A DNA stretch of 64,000 nt, taken from positions 335,787 through 399,786 of the forward strand of contig WBMW01000797.1 of NCBI GenBank assembly GCA_013396635.1. Direction: 5' to 3'. This stretch comes from Penelope pileata (Eukaryota > Chordata > Aves > Galliformes > Cracidae). Below are positions 1 through 10,200 of this stretch, in pieces. The translations under genes and the position numbers were made by a program. Below the pieces are notes generated by a model that was given only the letters and a program-made list of their open reading frames with translations, was not told the origin of the DNA and searched no databases. Each line of letters starts with the position of its first letter. Position 1 is the first letter of the stretch.

Positions 1-1631
1 CTCTTCACCTGTAAGGGTACATAATCTAGAAGCTCAGCACTGTTTTGTGGCTTAGTGAGCTCATCTAGCTGAAGATGAATGATGTTTATTATCATCTAAG
101 AAGACCACGAGACCATTAACACTAATATATGCCTTTGCATCTGTCCTGCTTTCAGCTAGGACAGAGTTATTTTTTTCATAGCGTTGGTTTTAGGAGAAAA
201 ACAATGATGTTGGTAACACAGTGATGTTTTTAGTTGGTGCTGAGCAGTGCTGTACAGACCCAAGGATGTTTCAGTTTTCAGCTTCTCGCACTGTCCTGCC
301 AGGGAGAGGCTGGGGGGCACAGGGAGCTCAGAGGGGACAACCAGGACAGCTGCCCTAAACTGACCAAAGGGATATTCCATATCATATGACATCATGCAAA
401 AAAAATATAAAACTGAGAGGAGTTTGCCTAGGGGGCAACCACTGCTTGAAAGGCAGCGTGGTGCTGAGCTGCCTGCCTGCCTAAACCACAACTGCATGAA
501 AGACCAAACTGACAGTTCAGACCCAGGAGACAAAATGCATAACCTGCTCTAGGCTGCCTCTTCCAGACCTGCTATAAGAACAAGTCCGAAGGCAGACAAA
601 AGAGCCAGGAAAAAAAAAATAGAACTGGTTTCAGTTATAGAAAGATATTCACGAATTCTGCATTTGCACAGAACCTCTGTTTTGTGTTTTTGGACACATA
701 TCACTGTGTCATCACACCTCACAAACTTACACTTTTATCTGTAGCACTCCTGACTGCAGAATAGATAAAGAACAAAAGTATCATTTCTTGAACAGAATCC
801 AGGACAGATATTAAAGTTTTATGAAGGAGAAACTGACAATAGCTATGAGAAGGATTTTTTTTTAATTATTTCTTGGGTTGAAAATTACTTTCTGGTAAGA
901 CAAGCAGCTTGGTAACTATTACAATTCTCTACAGCAGGTAAGGATAGTGCATTTTTTTTCCGAACATTATTCAAAACTCATGTTTGCAACAATCAGAAAA
1001 ATGTCATCTTGCATGAAATATTTACCATTGCTCTAGAAGTCTCATACATTACACTCAAACCCAATGAACTCTGGCATTTTAAAAATACGTATTTTTTAAA
1101 CAGCAGCTTCCACCCACAATGTAAGCTATGGAGAAGACAACCTCCCCTCACTAAGTTTAATTAGGCCGTCTTTCTTCCTCATGAGGAAATCCCCCTCCCA
1201 CATCTTCACCTTGCTGAACACATACACATGCACTCCCCACCCTGTCATTTGCAAAGAGAAACAATGATGCTGAACAGCCTCTGCTAACAGGAGAGAAAGG
1301 GTGATGTGAACAGACATTTGATGAACTTACAAAGATGATGCATTATTAAAAGTCTAATCCATTCACATAAGCTAAGAATTTCCAGGCAACAGACGACGTT
1401 TTGTTCTTTGTGGGCTTTGTGGACAAACAACATAAGCCAGTGACATTTTAAATGACGTAGATAAAAGCACACAGCAGCCATGCAAGACACACTGCTGCTT
1501 TCTGGAAGAAAAAAAGACAATCCGGGAGTCGTGAAGGGACAAATTACTTTGGCTGTTATTACGTAAGTTGCTTTTCTAAATGCTACAAAAACTAAAAGCT
1601 TTCCCCACTCCCACCTCTTTTCCTGCTGCAG
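1..1631 (+). other. DNAH7 intron (partial)
   Basis: No exon was recognised on the + strand upstream of the acceptor at 1629-1631. The preceding dynein exon expected from the family is not in this stretch. The segment is AT-rich and holds the LTR-like element described separately at 142-470. Short open frames on the minus strand lack any recognisable protein similarity. Confidence 0.7.
142..470 (+). mobile_element. Solo LTR of an avian endogenous retrovirus (approximate limits)
   Basis: The element begins with TGTCCTG and runs through a block (GTTGGTAACACAGTGATG, then GCTGAGCAGTGCTG) typical of a common avian LTR family. It then has an AAAGGGATATTCCATATCAT segment and an A-rich TATA-like box near 400-412, the layout of an LTR U3 promoter. 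A second, shorter copy with the same order of blocks lies at about 53460-53620. No gag, pol or env reading frame is present nearby, so it is a solo or truncated LTR inside a DNAH7 intron, in the same orientation as the gene. The 3' limit is uncertain and could extend to about 550. The family name is not assigned because no repeat library was available. Confidence 0.65.
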
Positions 1632-1809
1632 CTCTGGTATGAAAATGGAATGCCACCCGTCTTCTGGCTTTCAGGATTCTTCTTCACTCAAGCATTCTTA
1701 ACAGGTGCCCAGCAGAACTATGCCAGGAAGTACACTATTCCAATAGACCTGCTAACATTTGATTACGAAGTGCTGGAAGATAAGGAATATGAAGTTGCTC
1801 CTGAAGATG
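1632..1809 (+). CDS. DNAH7: DNAH7 coding exon (third from last)
   Basis: The acceptor CTGCTGCAG precedes 1632 and the donor GTAAGTAAATG follows 1809. The exon is 178 nt (59 codons plus one base of a Gly codon). It encodes LWYENGMPPVFWLSGFFFTQ and continues to VAPEDG. It carries the dynein C-terminal motif FFFTQAFLTGAQQNYARK and the acidic EDKEYE stretch. The exon end is phase 1, which matches the next exon's two-base start. Confidence 0.93.
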
Positions 1810-3809
1810 GTAAGTAAATGCAAACAAAGTTAACATCAACTTGCAGCCTCGGAGTTATGCAATTCAGTTAATTAATTCAGTTAGAACACACACACAACTG
1901 CACTGCTTGCCATGTGATGGACAAAAAAGTGAAGAGGCAAAATACTACCTATGCAAGTCAGCCCTTAAATACTGCTGAGAGTAGTGCACTCTGTCTTGGC
2001 CCACAGGTATAAAATAATACCAACAGAGGACAGACACTTCTTACCTCAAACTTCCCACAACAAATAGAACTTTCAAGAGGTATTTAGCTTGCCTATTCCT
2101 TTCATTTATTTCACCCCCAGTAACACACGCATCTGAAGACTTTCCTAAACCAGCAACGACAAAACCATTTGCTGTTGGCTGTGCTTGTTTAGCTATCCAC
2201 AGTAAAATAGCTTATGGATACGATCAGGATATGCAGTAGAGAACTACATTTTTTAAAACCACTTTATACATTGCCTACCTGAGATTCCAGTTGCTGATAC
2301 ATTTGTCAGCTTGCCCTTCTTAAGAAAAAAAAAAAAAAAAAACTCTTCTTAATACTTTTTTGAGGATCACTTCAACTGGACGTTGTGTAAAGAAGGGTTT
2401 GGCAGGTTGCCTGAGAAAACATCACCCAGTCAGATTCAACTGCTTTGTTGTTGTTATGGCAGGTGTATTTTTTGTATCTAGAAATTACAGTTTTCAGTCT
2501 ACACATCAAGAAAGTGCAAGTCTGATGAAAAACAGATGTTCCTGTAATTTTTTCTTCTCTTCAAATTATATTTCAACTCTGAAGAGTTGATGGGATGACA
2601 TCATGATGTCAACACTTTTATAGTTTTTAAATGTACTCCTTTAATGTTAAAGGTATGAGCAAGTTACAATTTGAAACAAGTAATAAAACAGTGAAGTGTA
2701 ACTATGGAAAGACTTTGTATGATCAACTCTCCTAGCTTGGAAAAATTAAGGTTGGTTAATATGCATTATATACAGAAAAGTTTATAATGACAGCTGTGAA
2801 AGCAGCGTCCTGCACTCTGTTATATATATATATTATTTTTTACCTCCCTCCTCTATGCTGTAATACTGCCATTGTACTTGATACATACTGACATTTTAAC
2901 TTGATAAAACTTTACAGAATTACAGACATAAAAGCTGTAATGCAGTGTCAGGCTGTTATACTCAAAGTATTTGATTGGCATTTGGAACACAAAAATTTGA
3001 CAAAAGCCCACACAATCCATCAGTTAGCAAAGTGTGCTGCACTAGCTGCTGCTCTCAGCTCGAAAACGCTTTCAGCTTTTACATAATAACATTACCTTAT
3101 ACAACCGATTCAGGGGTCTACATCCAGGGACTATTCTTGGATGGAGCACGTTGGAACAGAGAAACTAAGAAGCTGGGAGAATCTCATCCGAAAATCCTCT
3201 ATGACACAGTACCTGTGGTCAGTATCTTTCATTTGGTAACATTTTATAGTATTATCTGTGAACAAATACTGTGGAATGAATACCTAAGTTCCATCCCTGA
3301 AGGAAGCAACAAGGTAATTTTTAAAAGTTAATAGAATTGAAAATGTTTTTTTGTTGAAATAGAAATTGTCTGAGAAGAGCTGAGACTCCTCTGCTAAAAT
3401 GATGGCAATGGCACATTTGGTAATGCAGATTTTGGAAGAGGAAGCACTCTGCTAAAAGAGTAAACAAGAAACAGGTTTTCAGGGCTATCTGTAAAAAAGA
3501 AAACATCATTGTCTAAATACTTCGGCCAAGCCAAGAATGATTCCCACCCCTTCTTTTTAAACAAAACAAAACAAAAAACCAAAGGATTCTTTTTTGCTGC
3601 AGATATGGCTCAAGCCCTGTAAGAGAGCAGACATTCCACAGCGACCCAGTTACCTGGCCCCACTGTACAAGACCAGCGAGAGAAGAGGGGTCTTGTCAAC
3701 GACTGGCCATTCCACCAACTTTGTCATCGCAATGACCCTCCCTTCGGATAAACCGCAAGAACACTGGATCAGACGGGGGGTGGCGTTACTGTGTCAGCTT
3801 AATTCCTAA
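1632..3809 (+). CDS. DNAH7: DNAH7, C-terminal end (three last coding exons; 5' part outside window)
   Basis: Joined exons 1632-1809, 3114-3217 and 3603-3809 splice in frame (489 nt) to the last 162 residues plus TAA. The protein is an axonemal inner-arm dynein heavy chain, an ATP-driven microtubule motor of cilia and flagella. This part is the C-terminal domain that follows the AAA+ ring. Recognisable family segments are FWLSGFFFTQAFLTGAQQNY, a GLFLDGARWNR block, YDTVPV, LKPCKRADIP, YKTSERRGVLSTTGHSTNF, and the terminal GVALLCQLNS. All junctions are GT-AG. DNAH paralogues (DNAH3, DNAH12) share these blocks. DNAH7 is chosen from the remembered C-terminus and from the convergent SLC39A10 neighbour, which matches human 2q32. 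Nothing upstream in 1-1631 reads as the preceding exon, so the rest lies left of the window. No frameshift or early stop is seen. Confidence 0.93.
1810..3113 (+). other. DNAH7 intron
   Basis: GT-AG intron between two DNAH7 exons. It contains a poly-A run of about 18 bases near 2324-2341 and a short TA repeat near 2820-2835. No coding similarity or RNA gene was recognised inside it. Confidence 0.8.
3114..3217 (+). CDS. DNAH7: DNAH7 coding exon (second from last)
   Basis: The acceptor GATTCAG precedes 3114 and the donor GTCAGT follows 3217. The exon is 104 nt: two bases completing a Gly codon plus 34 codons (VYIQGLFLDG through TVPV). The GLFLDGARW block and the ILYDTVPV end match the dynein heavy chain C-terminal domain. 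The donor is slightly weak (GTCAGT rather than GTAAGT). It is fixed by the reading frame into the last exon. Confidence 0.93.
3218..3602 (+). other. DNAH7 last intron
   Basis: A 385 bp GT-AG intron. Its 3' end has a TTCTTTTTTGCTGCAG polypyrimidine tract and acceptor. No other feature was recognised inside. Confidence 0.85.
3603..3809 (+). CDS. DNAH7: DNAH7 last coding exon with stop codon
   Basis: The acceptor TTTTTTGCTGCAG precedes 3603. The exon has 68 codons from IWLKPCKRAD to LLCQLNS, then TAA at 3807-3809. The TSERRGVLSTTGHSTNFV segment is near-invariant in this dynein class. The usual C-terminus is intact. Confidence 0.95.
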   Translation: MWLKPCKRADIPQRPSYLAPLYKTSERRGVLSTTGHSTNFVIAMTLPSDKPQEHWIRRGVALLCQLNS

Positions 3810-4019
3810 ACATGCTGCAGTTTAATGGAGGTTCCTCTTCCAGATCACCTATGAGGAATGCACGTCAATTCTGAAAGGCCACATCAAAAGAGAAACCAAC
3901 ATATATAAAAGGATTTTTTTTAAACACAATTTTGCATTTGTGCATTTCACGAAATTTGAAACAAAATACTAGAATATAAAGGTGCACAGTAAAACCTTAT
4001 AAAAGCCGACAAGAATATC
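3810..4019 (+). other. DNAH7 3' UTR and gene-gene junction
   Basis: Sequence after the DNAH7 stop. No canonical AATAAA is present before about 4020; a weak variant (AATATAAA) occurs near 3973-3980. Canonical + strand AATAAA hexamers occur farther on, at 4596-4601 and 4785-4790, inside the region assigned to the SLC39A10 3' UTR. DNAH7 may therefore end either just short of or within the antisense 3' UTR of its neighbour. Confidence 0.55.
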
Positions 4020-7000
4020 TGCTCCTTGAATAATTTTATTTTTTTGAAGGCTCCTTATTTATAAGGAACATACATAAAAATGAACACAACACTGTTGACA
4101 ATGAACAAAACAGCATTTGATCTTTTCCAGCTTTATAAAATTTTAAAAAATGATTTAGTTATAACAAAAAGACTGATAGCTCAGCTGTATCTTATAGGAC
4201 CATAATCACATTTGAAACCATAGACTCAACTGTTAACGAGAGGGGAATTTTTTTTTTTTTTATTAAAAAAATCACACTGCATCTAGCAACTACAATATTT
4301 TCTACGCGTAATCACAGCGGATTGAGTGCAATGTGATCTACATCAAAATTCATATGGGACGTCACACAGTGACAGCATTGTAATATACAAGTAACATGCC
4401 CTCCAACAAATACTAGTTAGATGAGACTCTGGATTCAAGCAGAATGGAATGTTGAAACCAAGTAGAAATGTAGTGGAATTCAGATTGTCTGTAACATGAC
4501 TTAAAAGTGTACATTAGAATGATTTGGAATTCAGTACTGGTGGAAACCTATAGAGGAAGTCACAGCTGTTACACTGCCCTTCATAAGTTCTAATTAATAA
4601 ATACTAGAAAAGAAAAACAACATATTTACTGAAAAACGCAGAAAATGCAGTACCTGCCTTGAAAGACCATATTTTTCCCTTGTCTGAAGATGGTCTTGGA
4701 AAGAAGTTAACTATTTTCCTACGTAGGCAGTGTATTAAGCTCAAACCATACTCCAACTAATACAAAAGTAAATATACTACCTGAAATAAAGAAATTTTCA
4801 TTTGAAAAATATTAAAGGAAATAAACTTTAGAAAAATGATTTCACAAAGTATCAGTTTGACCACATGGTCCCCTTATACTCAATAGAATTAACAGAAAAT
4901 TAAAATTAAGGATCAGTTCAGTACATAGGCAACGTAAGTCATTTAAGCTAAGATCCTCAGAAGTTATCCAGTGACTTAAGTCTCTTCGAAAATGCTACAC
5001 AGGGACGTATCGTGAGCACTAGAAAAAAAGTGTCACCTAGGATCTTTGCACGGCAGAAATTCAGCAAACTGAAGCTAACGACAGTGTGTTTGCTAATTAG
5101 GGTCCGACAGTAAATGTGTTTAAAGAAGAAAACAAACAAACAAACCTGAGTTCTGAGCATCAAATGGCTGCATGCCTGAACTCTGGGCTTTTGGCTTCTT
5201 CACTGAAGAAACTGCACTCTTCTTTGAAATGGACCCTTAATACTGTTTCTTGATACTGCATTAGGAAGAAATACTGGCAAGAACCAACCAATACCTTTAA
5301 AATATACAAGCTGCTCTTGTTAAAAACTAAATTGACCAATGAAGCTTCAGAAAGTAACAGGCCACAAGAAACACACAAACTTGAAATGGAATGAAGATAC
5401 CAACGGGTGCTTTTTAAAGCCGTTAGGATCAGGATGTTTGTAACTAACTGCTACGCTGGCGCCAAGCAGACTGAAACAGGATGTACGGCACATAGTCAAA
5501 ATACAGCTTACCTGGCATACACAAAGGAGATGATGAACTGGATGTTTAGAAAAGGTTACTACCATGCTTAGGACCGCTACTACAGAATCAACTTGCACTC
5601 CTCACAAACTCACAATTTTTTCAAGGAGATGGGTACAAGAACTAACTCATGTTTGGTGATATACACATCTCAGCAAAATCTGATCCAGGACATCTGATCC
5701 CAGCAAATTAAGGCCCAAATTTTCAGTCTATCCTTCTGAAGTACACATACAACGGATCTATCACATCTGCTTTTTAATAATCAAATACCAAAATTGTAAA
5801 AAAATATCATAGAAATGAACTCCTTTATGCTGGAAATAGAAATCTTCTTTCTTACTCTCTACTGCCAGAAACGGCTGCTGCCACAATGTCTGATATTGAG
5901 GCGCTGCAGAAACAGATCTTGATCTGTTCTTACAGTACGGTAAATAACCCACCAGTACTACATACACGGAACATAATTTAACCTTTGTGCCCATGTTCAG
6001 TAACTAGTAACTTGTACTTTGGATTTTTTAACAGAGAGGAGAAAACATTCCAAAATAACCATTTAAAAAAATGGAAAGATTCCCATATTGATTCTCTATT
6101 AAAATAGAGTTTGCACACATTCACAGCCACAATTCTTCAGTAGTTTATGCTGCAAGTGGCACACAATACATGTTTAGCATCTGTAGAAAAGAACCAGGAA
6201 TAGCTCAATAACTCCAACATCAGGGATTTCCCCAAGCTAGCACTAATTCTACTGCATTTTGCATTTTCCTACTAATATCAAGGAACAAACATCAAATAAA
6301 TTTTAGTCAGGAAAACATCATCAGACTGATCCTTGACAGGACATAGCACTTTGCAGCGTATATTGCAACAGCCTGCCTTCTTACACGTGAAGGTTGTAAT
6401 GAGGGAGCGCAGCTCAGTGTGTACTCTGAGAATTTAAGCAGCCCTTAGTTTTGGGCTTCTTTTCTCTTAAAATTTAAGACAGCACAGTGGTTTCCAGTCA
6501 TCTACTGTCGTTAAGATTTAATATTTAAAAGTTACCATTACGCAGAGGAACCAGCACTGTGCATATACACACACACACACATATATATGCACAGACAGAA
6601 GATACAAACATATATATATGCCTGCTACTTAAGACTTGTGTGGTACTAAAATCTTGCTCAGGTTCCTTGCATAGGTATGAATTTTAGCTGTAAAATTTTC
6701 TGGGTTCTGTTCAAATGTAGTATGAAATGGTATTTTCCCAAGTGTGTAGATCCTTCACCGTCCATTTTTTATTTAAGCAAGCAGCACATTGAACTTGGCG
6801 TTTAGTTCTGGTATTCGGTACTTCCAAATTGTCAGTTACTTGAGTTAAAAAGACACATTTGGGCAATCTCATCTGATTTGAGTCAGAAAAAAGCAGGAGT
6901 TAATCTACACAGAAATGAATATGCTGTACTTGTGTAAGTAGTGCAAGCCACTGCTTTTCCTCTGAGCAATGTGCATACAGTGAAACAGTGCAGACTGAAA

Positions 7001-7046
7001 GCCGTACAGTAATAGTATTGGATCCACAGTGATTACCAGAATAAGG
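4020..7046 (-). other. SLC39A10: SLC39A10 3' UTR (about 3 kb, inferred)
   Basis: Sequence downstream of the SLC39A10 stop on the minus strand. It is AU-rich with many ATTTA-like motifs and contains a CA/TA simple repeat around 6568-6620. A canonical AATAAA on the minus strand at 4035-4040 is followed by a GT-rich stretch and is the most distal convincing polyadenylation signal before the neighbouring gene. Nearer hexamers could give shorter mRNAs. Small open frames here show no recognisable protein and are taken as chance. The true 3' end cannot be fixed from sequence alone. Confidence 0.6.
4035..4040 (-). terminator. Candidate SLC39A10 polyadenylation signal
   Basis: AATAAA on the minus strand (TTTATT on +), followed on that strand by a T/GT-rich stretch. 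It is the last canonical hexamer before the DNAH7 coding end. Its use is inferred. Confidence 0.5.
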
Positions 7047-7205
7047 TCAAAACTGAATGTTAAGCACAATTTTATCTTCATAGAGGGCAATCACCAGCAT
7101 GATGGCAAATCCAAGAAGCAGGCCTAGATTCTGAAGAATGAATTGCCCCACAGGACAATAACCATGCTCTTCATTATCTCCATCTCCATGAAGCATTTCT
7201 GGAAG
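7047..7205 (-). CDS. SLC39A10: SLC39A10 last coding exon (residues 806-857 and stop)
   Basis: The exon begins after a CATTTTAG acceptor and encodes LPEMLHGDGDNEEHG, a hydrophobic final segment (QFILQNLGLLLGFAIMLVIA) and the tail YEDKIVLNIQF, with TGA at 7047-7049. The segment is the last transmembrane helix and short extracellular C-terminus. The length (53 codons with stop) is exact for the preceding phase-0 donor. Confidence 0.96.
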   Translation of the reverse strand, partial: LPEMLHGDGDNEEHGYCPVGQFILQNLGLLLGFAIMLVIALYEDKIVLNIQF

Positions 7206-10200
7206 CTAAAATGAAAAGCAATTTAGAGAGAGTTATTTCACCTCTATTCTATTTAATCAGTGAGAAATTACAAGATGATACTGATCGGGAAACACTCTAG
7301 TTTTAGTTCTAAAAACAATCCACCAAGATGTAGTTAAAACTATACTCAATCACTACATTTTAGAAACATACAATCTCAAACACATCGTGTATTTACTAGA
7401 CAAACTCAAAACGCCTTTCTTTTGGATGTTTTTAGGGCTCTTCCTAGAACATATCTATTTGAACTTCAAGTTTCTCAAGATAAGGACAAGCCCAATATTC
7501 TTTTTGAGCTCTGCTCTTTCAAGTTTGTTTACTCAATTAAAATTACTCATAAACATAATAAAATTTCAAATTATTTCTACAGTGATTACATTGCTATAAT
7601 GATCCGGTTGGTTAACTCAGCCATTCATTTGTCATGTTATATGCTTATACACATTCACACACATTTCTTTTTTAAGCATGGGAATAACAGGGATCGACAT
7701 ATATGCCACAGGTAATTCAAAAGGAATTTTATGCAGATCTGTAAGAAGTTCTGAAAGCTCTGGCTGTTCCTCTCCTGTGAAGAAAAGGTCAAATAGTACT
7801 AACAAAAGCACCAAATAAAAGCAGACTTGGAAGATGTAAACATAAATCTTAAAGTGCCTTACAAAACCACCCATGCAAGACAAAAATAACTTAAAGGATT
7901 TCCTTTGCTTACCTCATGCTTTCTTGAACTCATTTTAAGAAAAATTCAATACAGAATAATGTAATACAGAACAGAGAGAAGCTTCAGGTAGCACACAGCA
8001 CAAGCCTCTATGGTTGCTCTTCATTAAATAGGCTGTAACTGTTTTGGTTATTCCAAGTACCCAAATACCGTACAACTGACAATGCCAAATCATCAGAGCA
8101 TCAAGTCAGCTAAATAGATGACTGTATTACCCATCTGTCTTGTGTTGCTGTATTTCAGAAGAAACACAAACTGACAATTTATTTGACCCACTGAAAATTC
8201 AAATATAAAAAATACTGGTAGGAAAATTGTTCATCACTGGCAGACTACTGAACTTTTCACTCGCTCTTGATATGACCAATTTCAGTAACTATACATAGAG
8301 TCAGATCCTGTCAATATGAAAAAACAACATCTTCTTGAAGTTGAAAGTTTATAGTTTCAACCAAAGAGATACGAGAAATACAAGAGATGCATTTAATTTG
8401 CAGTAAGAGAAAATGATTCAAGTTATCACCGCATGAAATGACCATGGAGGTCACAGAAAACCTGAAGGATTTCAAATGTCCTGAGTTCAGGCTCTACAGG
8501 AGAAAACTATCTTTTACCATTAGAAAATATGTAATTAGATAAATTTCAGGAAAATCAGATGCAAGAATAGCAGAAGGTCAACTGCACCTTAGTAGACCTC
8601 AGCTAAGCTAGGGAAGGATTAAATTCTTTTCTTATTAGGTGTCAGAGAGCAGGGTCTTCAAGATGGAAGCAAATTAAGGAAACATCAATACATAAACGTG
8701 TGGTTTCAAGTGTATCACACAGAAGCTTTCCTGCTCTTGTTTAGGAGTCAGACCACGCTGTTCCTTGACGATCTGGATGCTATTATGACCAAGGAAAAGG
8801 ACAAAGAATAGAAGAATAAAAATACTGCCTTCCTTTATAAATGCTGTCTTCAGTCAAAGTGCCTAAAGGAAAAAGTATCAGCCACAGAACTTACAAGCAA
8901 GTGGTATCCAGTAATTACAGGCTATTGCAGAATATCTGTATTTGCATGAAGAATCATTCTCAACTATGCAGCCACTCCTCCAGCAAGCCCTGAACAGGGC
9001 TTATTTACCTAATAATTGAGTGACTTCATCACTGGGGTACATTTACTACTTAAATCTCTCCACAATGAACAGAAATACCCTGCTTTTGGCTGTATTACTA
9101 TTGACAGAAAAAAAAAGCGTGATGACCAATGTGTGGCTTTCATGGATCCTGGTCCTTGATGACTTAATGGTAAGCAGAACTGTCATAGCACCTCCAGAAA
9201 CAAAGCCGAGGTGAAAGGCAAGTTCTCATATCAGGTGTGGAGGAGCTCCACTGACACTAGGTTTCTTGAGCCCCACTGTGGCAGGAGGGCTGAACATAGA
9301 ACTAACTGCAGAGGTAAATTTGCTAAGCTGCCAAGACAGCTTCTGCTAATACCAGGAAATTCAGCAGAAACGCAAGCTTCTTTTTCAGAGGTCTTCACTA
9401 ACGCTTCAAGGATACCACTAAAGGCTGAGAAACCACGCTAGGAAGTGGCAACTGGTTGCCACAGCACAGCAGCTGAGCGATAGAGCGATCTTCAGAATGT
9501 CAGCTGCTTTGGTTAGCACCAGGGAAATAACACAATCAGCCCACGTGGAATGCAAAGAAGATGCAGAATCATAATCATCTTACCATATCAACCAATGCCA
9601 CATAGAGGAACATGCCTGCAGTGACTGCGAAGATCCACAAGGTGATGTTATTCGCGTACTGTCCCACCGCTGTGCCTATCAGCATCCCTATGTAAGCCAT
9701 CATGGCAGAGAGGAGGTTGTACACAATAGCTTGCTTCACCGTCATACCAGCTTTAAGCAGCACAGCAAAATCACCTGAAGCGGAGACGAAATACAGGGGT
9801 TTAGTATCAGTGCTCCTCAGGATACCAAGCAGATACATTAGCCTGTATTTACTATCTCAGCAATCCAAGGCACTGCCAAAGTACAAAGGCTCAAAGGAAG
9901 GCTGAGCAACAGGATACAACAACTCTTATAACAACTCTGTTTATGTTTGGCAAGCCCTTGACTAAAATATGATTTAAAGGTGCCTATTCATCACAGTGAT
10001 TGGCAGAAAGGTAATAGTGATTAACTGTTACAGGTGAACAGGAGAACCTAGATCTGGTCCTCCCACAGAAACCATGTGCACGCAGACTTGCCTTTACTGC
10101 AGAGAGGTTAGTCACAGCACATGAAAACAGAGCTTTCGTTTTGATCAGTATCTATTACCTATATACATTTAATTCTTCAAATTCAGTAAGAGGATGAGGA

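Noticed and set aside
5160..5598. Overlapping short frames in the SLC39A10 3' UTR
   Set aside because: They are on the transcribed strand but downstream of the intact ZIP10 stop, short, and without similarity.
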